The notes under the pieces: generated by a model
Database searches by the model: none
Seen by the model: only the letters and a program-made list of their open reading frames with translations
Told to the model about the DNA's origin: nothing
Translations under genes and position numbers: made by a program
Shown here: positions 27,963-35,726 of the stretch, in pieces
Layout of the letters: every line of letters begins with the position of its first letter
How positions within the stretch are numbered: position 1 is the stretch's first letter
Source: Shewanella donghaensis
GTDB lineage: Bacteria > Pseudomonadota > Gammaproteobacteria > Enterobacterales > Shewanellaceae
Direction: 5' to 3'
NCBI RefSeq assembly: GCF_007567505.1
Contig: NZ_CP041783.1
Location: 3,286,001 to 3,350,000 of the forward strand
DNA: 64,000 nt

Positions 27963-30836
27963 ATGACAATTAAAGTCCGTCACCTACGCTCAACACTATT
28001 TGCCGCTCTGGCTGTCGCACTGAGCTCCCCATCTATGGCTGCGCCAGTGACCTATTCATCTCCAGCTGATGGCGGTGTGATTAATTCTGACCAAATTGTT
28101 TATTGGTTAACAAAACGTGGTGAGCTTAAAGCAGATGCAACCGAAGCAGAAAAAAATGCCGCGGTTGCACTTTATACCCGTAAAGCCACGCCAAACAATA
28201 GTGTTATGCCAGCGGGTCACACTAAAATGCTTAATCGTTTTGCTAAAAGTAAAGCGTCACAACAAAGAGTGGTTGCTATGTCTGCCATGGCAGATAGCGA
28301 GATTACTAAAACGGTTAATGTCTTAGCTGTGTTGGTGGATTTTCCAGATTTACCTTATAACGACAATCGCCTGACTAAATTTGATACGGCGATGTTTTAC
28401 AGTGATTACTCTGTTGAGCATTACCAGGATATATTATTTTCACGCACTGGTTTCACTGGCCCCAATGGTGAGAACTTACAAACTGCATCGCAGTATTTTA
28501 CTGATGCCTCAGGTGACAGCTTCTTTTTTAATGGTGAAGTGAAAGGTTGGGTAACAGCTGACAACAATGCTGCTGATTATGGTGGTAATGATGCAGATAA
28601 TGATGACAACGATATCGCTGTTCCTGATCTCGTTATGGAAGCCGTTGCGAAAGCGACTGCTGGAATGAGTGATGCAGAACTTGCTCCATTTGATATTGAA
28701 GATCCATATGATTTAAACAATAACGGTAATACTGATGAGCCAGATGGTGTTATTGATCATATTGTTATTTTTCACTCTAGTATCGGTGAGGAAACTGGTG
28801 GTGGTGTTTTAGGAACGGATGCGATTTGGTCGCATCGTTTCTTTGTTGAAACCCCTGCCGATGGCAGTAATATTCCGGGTACGACAATTCCGGGCAAGAG
28901 TAAAAAAGTTTATGGTTATACCGTTCAGCCAATTGACTCAGCATCAGGTGTTATTACTCATGAATTCGGCCATGATTTAGGCTTACCGGATGAATATGAC
29001 ACAACCAATGTAGGTGATGGTTCCCCTGTGGGAAGTTGGTCGTTGATGTCAGCAGGTTCTTGGGTCGGTTCTGGTGAAGGTAGCCTGTATATTGCTGGTG
29101 CAAAACCTTCAGGCTTCAGCCCTTATGCTCGCTCTTTCTTGCAAGAGCAATACAAAGGAAAGTGGGTTAACGAGCAAAAAATCAATCTTGATAATATCGA
29201 TAACGAAGGTTTGATAGCAAATCTAGTTGCCGCAGAAAATGCTGATGGTATTAACCAGTTATCGATTGATCTTCCTGCTGCAGAAATTCCTTTTGAACAA
29301 CCGCTTAATGGTAAGTTTCAATATTATTCAGGTAAGGGAGATGAGATTGAAAACTCAATGAATTTTGAGCTTACTTTGCCTGAAGGATCACCTTTAACGC
29401 TAAGCATGCAAGCTCATTGGAACATTGAGGTAGATTATGACTATGCGCAAGTGTTAGTTAATGGCATTGCGATAGCGGGTAATCACACCACCGCCAGTAA
29501 TCAATATTATAGTAATGTCAGTCACTTTATCACTGGGGAATCGAGCGATATAAACTCAATCGACAGCGTTTCGTGGGTTGAATTAAGCTTTGATTTATCC
29601 GCCTATGCTGGCACTAGCGTGACCGTTGAAATTAAGTATGTTACCGATCAAGCTGTTGGTGATTATGGTATCGCAATAGATGACATTACCGTTGTTCAGC
29701 AAAGTAATATTGTCTATGAAGATGGTGCTGAAACTGAAGGCTTAGTTAATTTCTCAGGATTTTCTCGCATTGGTGACACCCAGCCAGGCTTGCCGCAGCG
29801 CTATATTGTCCAGCTGCGTAATCATCAAGGTATCGATAGTGGTTTAGGTAATATTGGATATGAACCCGGTGTGTTGCTTTGGCTTGAAAACAGTAATTAT
29901 GCAGACAATAACGTATCAGATCATGCTGGTTATGGCTTGATTGGTGTTGTTGATGCGGATCAAAATCTCATTGGCGACCAGAATACTGACGTACAAATTC
30001 GTGATGCCGCGTTTAGTTTGCAGTCTCAAACAGCTTACTTATCAGATAGCCACCTTAATAATGTGAGCTTTTTTGATGACAACCTTGATTACAGTGCGCC
30101 ACTAAAGCCGCAAGCTGGCATGGTATTACCGCAACTTAGGCTGACCATGGAAGTCACTGCACAGGCAAATAATAGTGAAACAGCTACCGTTGAATTTACT
30201 CGCAGCAGTGTGACACCAGATCCAAATGTACCTGAACTTGAAGTTAGTTTTACCACTGCTACTAGCGATTATACGGTTGATTTTACCGGTGTAGCCATAG
30301 GTGGTGTTGAAGGCTATACCTATGCATGGCAATTCGGTGAGGCGAATGCTGTCAGTGCTGAAGCAAACCCGTCATACACGTATGCGACATCTGCCGCCTT
30401 TAATGTGACGTTAACGGTTACCGATGCGAAGGGGAATACGGTTAGTGCGAGTAATGAAATCGAAGTGGTTGTTAAACCGAGCTCTGTCTTTGATATTGCC
30501 ATAGTCGATGAGGGTTTAACGGTGAAAACGACCAATAACTCCAGTGGTGGTTTTGGCACAGTAAGCTACCTTTGGGAATTCGGTGATGACTCAACCAGTA
30601 AGGAAAAATCACCGACGAATCATACTTATGCTTCTGCAGGACAATATTCTATCTTTTTAACGGTTACCGATGAGAAAGGTAATCAAGCTGTCAGCGCTAC
30701 AGTATTTACCTTAGAAGATGAAACTGTAGTTGTACCTGAAGAAAAAACAACGAGTAGTGGTGGCAGTTTAGGTTGGTTATCGATTCTGTTTGTCGGGATA
30801 TTTGCTCATCGCAGACATAATCGCAAAATTAGTTAA
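27963..30836 (+). CDS. Secreted M6-family metalloprotease with PKD domains and GlyGly-CTERM anchor
   Basis: A 957-residue secreted zinc protease. The signal peptide ends near PSMAA (about residue 27). The M6 (immune-inhibitor-A type) catalytic motif is HEFGHDLGLPDEYD with His333, Glu334 and His337. A lectin-like or MAM-like segment follows (about 450-585), then two PKD domains (about 754-840 and 845-925, each with a YxWxFG core). The C-terminus is GGSLGWLSILFVGIFAHRRH, a GlyGly-CTERM sorting signal cut by rhombosortase after type II secretion. It is likely surface-attached and digests extracellular protein. Confidence 0.92.
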   Translation: MTIKVRHLRSTLFAALAVALSSPSMAAPVTYSSPADGGVINSDQIVYWLTKRGELKADATEAEKNAAVALYTRKATPNNSVMPAGHTKMLNRFAKSKASQQRVVAMSAMADSEITKTVNVLAVLVDFPDLPYNDNRLTKFDTAMFYSDYSVEHYQDILFSRTGFTGPNGENLQTASQYFTDASGDSFFFNGEVKGWVTADNNAADYGGNDADNDDNDIAVPDLVMEAVAKATAGMSDAELAPFDIEDPYDLNNNGNTDEPDGVIDHIVIFHSSIGEETGGGVLGTDAIWSHRFFVETPADGSNIPGTTIPGKSKKVYGYTVQPIDSASGVITHEFGHDLGLPDEYDTTNVGDGSPVGSWSLMSAGSWVGSGEGSLYIAGAKPSGFSPYARSFLQEQYKGKWVNEQKINLDNIDNEGLIANLVAAENADGINQLSIDLPAAEIPFEQPLNGKFQYYSGKGDEIENSMNFELTLPEGSPLTLSMQAHWNIEVDYDYAQVLVNGIAIAGNHTTASNQYYSNVSHFITGESSDINSIDSVSWVELSFDLSAYAGTSVTVEIKYVTDQAVGDYGIAIDDITVVQQSNIVYEDGAETEGLVNFSGFSRIGDTQPGLPQRYIVQLRNHQGIDSGLGNIGYEPGVLLWLENSNYADNNVSDHAGYGLIGVVDADQNLIGDQNTDVQIRDAAFSLQSQTAYLSDSHLNNVSFFDDNLDYSAPLKPQAGMVLPQLRLTMEVTAQANNSETATVEFTRSSVTPDPNVPELEVSFTTATSDYTVDFTGVAIGGVEGYTYAWQFGEANAVSAEANPSYTYATSAAFNVTLTVTDAKGNTVSASNEIEVVVKPSSVFDIAIVDEGLTVKTTNNSSGGFGTVSYLWEFGDDSTSKEKSPTNHTYASAGQYSIFLTVTDEKGNQAVSATVFTLEDETVVVPEEKTTSSGGSLGWLSILFVGIFAHRRHNRKIS

Positions 30837-30862
30837 GGCGATCAATCTAAGATAATATAAAT

Positions 30863-30891
30863 AAAGGCATGGTCAATTCCATGCCTTTTTT
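30863..30891. terminator. Terminator after the M6 protease
   Basis: Ten-bp stem AAAGGCATGG / CCATGCCTTT with six-base loop and T run; convergent with ubiC. Confidence 0.9.
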
Positions 30892-30951
30892 GTCACATTG
30901 GTTTTTGTATCTATTAGTTTTTTGTAACGACGATAGAGCCTTGAGCAATGG

Positions 30952-31524
30952 TTATTGCTGTAACGCTAATGCATTAATTTTCTCAACAGCGTGAGGCAGG
31001 AATATTTCACTCACAATGATGTCTTGATTGGCTAAATTAAAGTAGCGTCGTCGTCCCCAAAGTGGTTTATTTACTGGCTGGCTAAGGCTTGTCGCCAGTT
31101 GGGCTAATTTGGTACAACTCTCAAATTCTGCGACTTCAATTTTTCCAGGTACGATATCAGTACTAGAAAATAACAACTCACCCAAAGGTCGATTACCTAA
31201 AGCTTTAAAGTTGTGCTGTTTATCAGCTAAGTTTTCAGGGATTAATGTACGCGCAAACACCCAAGGTTCACCGTCAAGGCAAAGGAGGACTTCTCGCACC
31301 CAGACTTGAGTTTGTAGAGGGCATTCGCCCGCTAGAGGCACCGTGAGATGCTCACCAAGTACCTTTACTTCAAAATCTTGGCAACAGCTTTTGAGCTTTT
31401 GAGTTAAACTGCCTGTGGCGAGTAACCATTCTTTTAATGCTGTTTTTGGCATAGAATTGATTACTTCAGGTGAAAACCACTGGATTGATTCACCGTATGG
31501 AAAGCTGAGACTGGTCACATTCAT
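30952..31524 (-). CDS. ubiC: Chorismate--pyruvate lyase
   Basis: A 190-residue enzyme that splits chorismate to 4-hydroxybenzoate and pyruvate, the first committed step of ubiquinone synthesis. Family blocks are [35 protein letters not shown], and [10 protein letters not shown], which carry the chorismate-binding Arg residues, and WGRRRYF. Length is near the usual 165-190. It is divergent from the FliL-like gene. Genomic neighbours in enterics (ubiA) are absent here. Confidence 0.92.
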   Translation of the reverse strand: MNVTSLSFPYGESIQWFSPEVINSMPKTALKEWLLATGSLTQKLKSCCQDFEVKVLGEHLTVPLAGECPLQTQVWVREVLLCLDGEPWVFARTLIPENLADKQHNFKALGNRPLGELLFSSTDIVPGKIEVAEFESCTKLAQLATSLSQPVNKPLWGRRRYFNLANQDIIVSEIFLPHAVEKINALALQQ

Positions 31525-31632
31525 TGATTACTCGGTTACAATATACTCAAACGGGTGCAGTTTATCATGACAGAGCAATTACTGGATAGCGGATGCCGTT
31601 CGGCAAGTTTAAATAATGGAGTTTGATTAACT

Positions 31633-32034
31633 ATGGCAAAGTATCTATTTGCAGTTTTACTTTCAATGCTATGTTCGATGAACGTCTATAGTGCAGATGA
31701 TAAAGGAACAGAGAACATTGCTTATTATGGTTTTGAGCCTGATATCGTCACCAATTACATCTCTAACCGTAAAAAACTGGGTTTTGTAAAAATCAGTGTT
31801 GAATTAATGGTAAAAGATCCTGAGCATTTAGTGCTTATCGAGCATCACGATCCTTTATTACGCGCCGCTATTGTTGAGGTTTTAGGTAATCAAGCTGAAG
31901 ATAAAGTGAAGTCATTAACTGGGAGAGAAGACATTCGTCGTGAGTGCTATGAAACGGTTAATCGTCTACTTGAAGCTGAAACAGGCAAGCAACTCGTGGT
32001 TAATCTTCTGTTTACTAAATACCTTTACGACTAA
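31633..32034 (+). CDS. FliL-like secreted protein (non-flagellar locus)
   Basis: A 133-residue protein whose core (about residues 28-133, from IAYYGFEPDIVTNYISNRKKLGF through KISVELMVKDPEHLVLIEHHDPLLRAAIVEVL to LVVNLLFTKYLYD) matches the periplasmic domain of FliL. The flagellar FliL has an N-terminal membrane anchor; this one has a cleavable-looking signal (ending VYSAD). It lies outside any flagellar cluster, twelve bases before rlmF. A stomatin-like periplasmic scaffold role is inferred from the family. GGAG precedes the ATG. Confidence 0.8.
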   Translation: MAKYLFAVLLSMLCSMNVYSADDKGTENIAYYGFEPDIVTNYISNRKKLGFVKISVELMVKDPEHLVLIEHHDPLLRAAIVEVLGNQAEDKVKSLTGREDIRRECYETVNRLLEAETGKQLVVNLLFTKYLYD

Positions 32035-32046
32035 TGAATATCTTTA

Positions 32047-33096
32047 ATGAAAAACAGTAAAACAACTCATCATAAGAGTAAGAACATCACTGCGCCGACG
32101 ACTCCTGTAACCAAAGGCGCAGCTAAACCGCAGGTAAAAACCCTTCATCCTAGAAGTAAGCATAATCAAGGTTATGATTTTGAAGGTTTAATCGCTAAGT
32201 GTCCCAAATTGTCCCACTTTGTCAGACCTAATCCTTACGGTAATCTTTCAATAGATTTTTCTGATCCTGAAGCGGTTAAAAGTCTAAATGCGGCAATACT
32301 AAAAACTGATTATCAAATTGAACAGTGGAATATTCCCACTGGTTTTTTATGCCCACCAGTACCTGGTCGGGTCGATTACATTCATTACATTGCTGACCTA
32401 TTATCGGTTAATAACAAAGTGCCTAAAGGCGTCAAAGTACGCGCCTTAGATATCGGTACCGGCGCTAACGGAATTTATCCTTTATTAGGCGCTAAAGCTT
32501 ATGGTTGGCGGTTTGTCGCCACAGATATCGACCCTGTATCTATTGCAAATGTTGCTGATATTATTACCCATAACCCTGATTTATCATCAAAAATAGAATT
32601 GCGTCATCAAACCAATGCCACTGCTATTTTTAGCGGCATCATAGGTAGCAATGAACGCTTTGATTTCACCATGTGTAATCCACCATTTCATCGTTCTCTT
32701 GAGGATGCTAGCAAGGGCAGTGCGAAGAAAAATGCTAACTTGGCAGCAAACAGAGCTAAAAAGCATGCTGATAAACAGGCAGCGACCAAGAGTGCAGCCT
32801 CACTTAATTTTGGTGGTCAAAAAGCCGAGTTATGGTGTGAGGGTGGGGAGCAACAGTTTTTGGAAAATATGATCAATGAAAGCCAGCATTTTTCACAACA
32901 ATGCCTGTGGTTTACTTCATTAGTGTCTAAGTCGGAAAACTTAAAACCGTGTTATAAATTATTAAAGCAGCTGAATGTTGATTGTGTAAAAACCATTGAG
33001 ATGCAGCAAGGCAATAAATTTACTCGAGTACTAGCTTGGAGTTATTTGCCTGAAACGACAAGAATTCAGTGGGCTAAATTCAGAAATAATGCTTAA
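32047..33096 (+). CDS. rlmF: 23S rRNA (adenine(1618)-N6)-methyltransferase
   Basis: A 349-residue SAM-dependent methyltransferase. The SAM-binding motif is LDIGTGANGIYPLLG and the N6-adenine catalytic motif is CNPPFHRSLEDA. It modifies A1618 of 23S rRNA by similarity to E. coli RlmF (YbiN). The N-terminal 45 residues are Lys/Thr-rich and longer than in E. coli, perhaps RNA-binding. It follows the FliL-like gene by twelve bases, so the two probably share a transcript. The ATG at 32047 is weakly supported by a ribosome site. Confidence 0.93.
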   Translation: MKNSKTTHHKSKNITAPTTPVTKGAAKPQVKTLHPRSKHNQGYDFEGLIAKCPKLSHFVRPNPYGNLSIDFSDPEAVKSLNAAILKTDYQIEQWNIPTGFLCPPVPGRVDYIHYIADLLSVNNKVPKGVKVRALDIGTGANGIYPLLGAKAYGWRFVATDIDPVSIANVADIITHNPDLSSKIELRHQTNATAIFSGIIGSNERFDFTMCNPPFHRSLEDASKGSAKKNANLAANRAKKHADKQAATKSAASLNFGGQKAELWCEGGEQQFLENMINESQHFSQQCLWFTSLVSKSENLKPCYKLLKQLNVDCVKTIEMQQGNKFTRVLAWSYLPETTRIQWAKFRNNA

Positions 33097-33116
33097 TATC
33101 GGCTCGGTTGGATAAA

Positions 33117-33145
33117 GATAACAAGGTGATATTCACCTTGTTATC
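33117..33145. other. Perfect 13-bp hairpin between rlmF and fdhD
   Basis: Arms GATAACAAGGTGA and TCACCTTGTTATC with a three-base TAT loop, in the gap between convergent genes. No T tract on either side, so any terminator role would be Rho-assisted or through another mechanism. Confidence 0.6.
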
Positions 33146-33219
33146 AATCAGTTGAAAGTCAGTTTGGCTGTTTAAATCTAAACCTAACTTTGAGTCTAAG
33201 GCAAAACTTAAACCAACAG

Positions 33220-34086
33220 TTACACCTTCATTGCATCAAATTCAATATTTTCAGCGCCATGATAAACTAAGAAGTGACGTCCCTTCGCTCTAGCAATAAT
33301 CGTAATCCCAAGTTTTTGAGCTAATTCTAACCCCATTTGAGTCACACCACTTCGAGATAACAATACTGGTATACCCATCTTGGCGATTTTGATCACCATT
33401 TCAGATGTTAAGCGACCAGTGGTATAGAAAATCTTATCATGACCACATTCACCCTCTAGCCACATATCACCAGCAAGCGTGTCTACAGCGTTATGTCGCC
33501 CCACATCTTCGACAAAAGCGAGGATTTTGTCATCTTTACAAATACCGCAACCATGCACAGCGCCAGCATTTTTATAGGTTTCGTTATAAGCACTGATATT
33601 TTTCAGCAAACTGTATAGCGTCGATTGCAGTAATTCAGGTGTTGGTAGCTTAATGTCATCTAAGCCTTGCATGAAACCGCCATACACAGTGCCTTGACCA
33701 CAACCTGAAGTGACGGTTTTTTCAGATAGTTTTTTATCTAAATCAGCGGTTTGCTCTTTAGTAATAATGGCTGCTGAATTGACATCCCAATCAACAATAA
33801 TGGATTCAAGTAAACTAACATCGTTCACAAAACCCTGATTTTTAAGGTAACCCAAGGATAAAGATTCAGGCTTAGCGCCTAATGTCATTAAGGTCACAAT
33901 AGGTTGCCAGTTTAAATAAACCGTCAGGGGTCTTTCACAGGCCACAAATTTATCAACGGTTTCACCCTGCTCATTAATTGCTTTTACAGCAATAGTGAGA
34001 GGGACTTCAGTATTGGTTTTGACCAGTTTAAGCGAGGTATTGGCGTTTGTTTGGGTCATTAGAAATGTGGCCTCTGAAAATATCAT
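33220..34086 (-). CDS. fdhD: FdhD sulfurtransferase for formate dehydrogenase
   Basis: A 288-residue protein that passes sulfur from IscS to the molybdenum cofactor before insertion into FDH. Family features are ERPLTVYLN, FVEDVGRHNAVDTLAGD and FYTTGRLTSEMVIKIA. The usual Cys-X2-Cys loop is here SGCGQGT, with a single Cys (Cys129). A second Cys pair occurs as HGCGIC (Cys180, Cys183) where other FdhDs have non-Cys residues. An ATG at 34059 (MTQTN) is an alternative start. It is divergent from the FDH accessory operon. Confidence 0.93.
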   Translation of the reverse strand: MIFSEATFLMTQTNANTSLKLVKTNTEVPLTIAVKAINEQGETVDKFVACERPLTVYLNWQPIVTLMTLGAKPESLSLGYLKNQGFVNDVSLLESIIVDWDVNSAAIITKEQTADLDKKLSEKTVTSGCGQGTVYGGFMQGLDDIKLPTPELLQSTLYSLLKNISAYNETYKNAGAVHGCGICKDDKILAFVEDVGRHNAVDTLAGDMWLEGECGHDKIFYTTGRLTSEMVIKIAKMGIPVLLSRSGVTQMGLELAQKLGITIIARAKGRHFLVYHGAENIEFDAMKV

Positions 34087-34192
34087 TGTTGACGACGATT
34101 AACGCATCACATGTTGAGAACTTTAAAAGAGTGTTATTAACTATCAGCATAGCAACTTTTAATCCTGTGACGACAATGAAGTTTGTAAATGC

Positions 34193-34206
34193 GTGATCTA
34201 GCACAA
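34193..34206. promoter_or_regulatory. FNR/CRP-like box in the fdhD-fdh divergent region
   Basis: GTGATCTAGCACAA matches TTGATCTAGATCAA at eleven of fourteen positions. Its core GTGATCTAG equals the left half of a CRP or EtrA site. The reverse complement of TGATCTAGCAC recurs before the second FDH unit. Confidence 0.45.
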
Positions 34207-34264
34207 AAGTTGTTCAGCAATCGCTAATTAACGTAGCCTTATGTCCTAGTTGAAGTAGCAATAT

Positions 34265-34277
34265 GGACAAATTGTCC
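34265..34277. promoter_or_regulatory. Palindrome GGACAA-A-TTGTCC, possible activator site
   Basis: A perfect six-base-arm palindrome centred about 86 bp before the predicted sigma-54 start. The half-sequence TGTCCTA also occurs at 34242-34248. Position and symmetry fit a bacterial enhancer-binding protein. Confidence 0.45.
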
Positions 34278-34330
34278 TACTCTTAATGTAGATAAAGAGA
34301 TCTAGGTCTACTTTTTGGTTTCATTTGGCT

Positions 34331-34346
34331 TGGCACTATTTTTGCA
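34331..34346 (+). promoter_or_regulatory. Sigma-54 promoter of the FDH operon
   Basis: TGGCACTATTTTTGCA matches the -24/-12 consensus TGGCAC-N5-TTGCA at every defined base, with the GG and GC ten bases apart. Transcription would start near 34357, about 120 bases before the DUF3305 gene. The 391-bp divergent gap otherwise holds the two boxes listed at 34193 and 34265. Confidence 0.75.
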
Positions 34347-34477
34347 CATTAAAGATAGTTAAGAGAAATAATAAAACTTAAATCATTGTTTTAAGTCAAA
34401 CTTTTGTTAATCAAGTTGATGTATTGGTTGTAGTTTGTTTTTTTCTCGTTGATTCATGTATTAAGGGCAAGGCTTAT

Positions 34478-34942
34478 ATGCAACACACAGAAAATGTTTG
34501 GCCTATGTATGTTTCGCTGAAAAAAGTCGAAAAAATGATTGGCCGCTGGCCATCAGTAACATGGGAAGTCGATGAAATACTTCCTGCAACGCACGACATG
34601 CCTGAAGGTGCCAAGTTAGTTCTGTTTGAATTACATAAAGATGAACGAGGCAGTTACCGTATCAACTTAGATATGGAAAACACCATGTTATATATCGTAT
34701 GTGATGAGTTAGAAGATGGTACCTATGTTCCTGCGATGATTTCATGTGACCAAAATGTCGCCGCGGGATGCTTAGAGTCAGAAACCCCAGTGCTAAATTT
34801 GCCAATGCCACAAGCACTAGCTTGTTGGGTGGAAGCATTTATAACACGTCATGGCGAAGTTGAAATTTCAGCTAAACGTCGTAAGCATGTTAACCGCCGA
34901 AAGGATACTGGCCCAAGCACAGATCACCTTCGGAGAGATTAA
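34478..34942 (+). CDS. DUF3305 family protein (FDH accessory)
   Basis: A 154-residue protein of the DUF3305 family, always found with FDH genes. It starts MQHTENVWPMYVSLKKVEK, has the WPSVTWEVDEILPA block and ends in a basic tail (KRRKHVNRRK). No signal peptide or membrane segment is present, so it is cytoplasmic. Function is unknown; a role in FDH maturation is inferred from context. An ORF reading from 34424 would add 18 hydrophobic residues, but AAGG lies before the ATG at 34478. It overlaps the next gene by one base. Confidence 0.85.
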   Translation: MQHTENVWPMYVSLKKVEKMIGRWPSVTWEVDEILPATHDMPEGAKLVLFELHKDERGSYRINLDMENTMLYIVCDELEDGTYVPAMISCDQNVAAGCLESETPVLNLPMPQALACWVEAFITRHGEVEISAKRRKHVNRRKDTGPSTDHLRRD

Positions 34943-35574
34943 TGAGCGATAAACCTAAAGGATTTTTTTCTCGTTGGACTGAGCGACGTGAGCAAGTAGA
35001 AGCTGAAGCCACACGTGACGTTGAGCAACAAGAGCAACTTCAAAAGCAAGAGGAAGAACAGCTGCTTGCGCAAACCTCACAAGAGGATGAAACACTAGAA
35101 TCGACTCAACCAGAGAAAATTCTTGAAGCTGAAGATTTACCTGATCCAGAGAAAATTCAAGTTGGCGGCAGTTTTGCTTCATTCATGGGTGCCAATGTAT
35201 CACCTGAAGCTAAATCAGCAGCGTTAAAAGCATTATGGAAACAGCCACAGTATAACGAAATTGACGGTTTACTAGAGTATGCCCTTGATTACAGTAACCA
35301 ACCGAAACTGTCTGCAGAAGTCTCGGCTGAATTGGCGAAAAAAGTCTTCCGTCATGTCATGAAAGACAAAGATGAAACGGAAGAAGAACAAGAGTTATTA
35401 GCTAGTGAGGGAGATGAAACAGTTGTTGAAGCAACTGATGCCTCGCCAGCGATAGATGATAAGAGCGAATTAGTGTCTGCAACTAACCTAGAAGGCGAAA
35501 GCCTCAACCAGAGTGATGATCTGGTGATGGCTGAAGAAACGGTAACTTCCGTTTCAAGTAACGCCAAGGTTTAG
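34942..35574 (+). CDS. DUF3306 family protein (FDH accessory)
   Basis: A 210-residue acidic protein. The N-terminal FFSRWTERREQVEAE and the central segment GGSFASFMGANVSPEAKSAA and LKALWKQPQYNEIDGLLEYA mark DUF3306. The rest is a Gln/Glu-rich coiled stretch (about 20-55) and a low-complexity acidic tail (about 150-210). It is cytoplasmic, of unknown function, and constantly paired with DUF3305 in FDH loci. Its ATG overlaps the DUF3305 stop, with CGGAGAG as the ribosome site. The pair may act on apo-FdhA. Confidence 0.85.
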   Translation: MSDKPKGFFSRWTERREQVEAEATRDVEQQEQLQKQEEEQLLAQTSQEDETLESTQPEKILEAEDLPDPEKIQVGGSFASFMGANVSPEAKSAALKALWKQPQYNEIDGLLEYALDYSNQPKLSAEVSAELAKKVFRHVMKDKDETEEEQELLASEGDETVVEATDASPAIDDKSELVSATNLEGESLNQSDDLVMAEETVTSVSSNAKV

Positions 35575-35726
35575 TCGTAACAAGTAATTTTTATGTCCAC
35601 TACTTTAGTGTACTAGATGTCGTACTTATAGTTTTCGAGCTGATGTATTCAAGCCTTTGCCTGAATATAAGGGAAGTACAGCGTAGATAAGTCGCTAGCA
35701 CGCTAAACACTGTTCAGGAACGCAAT

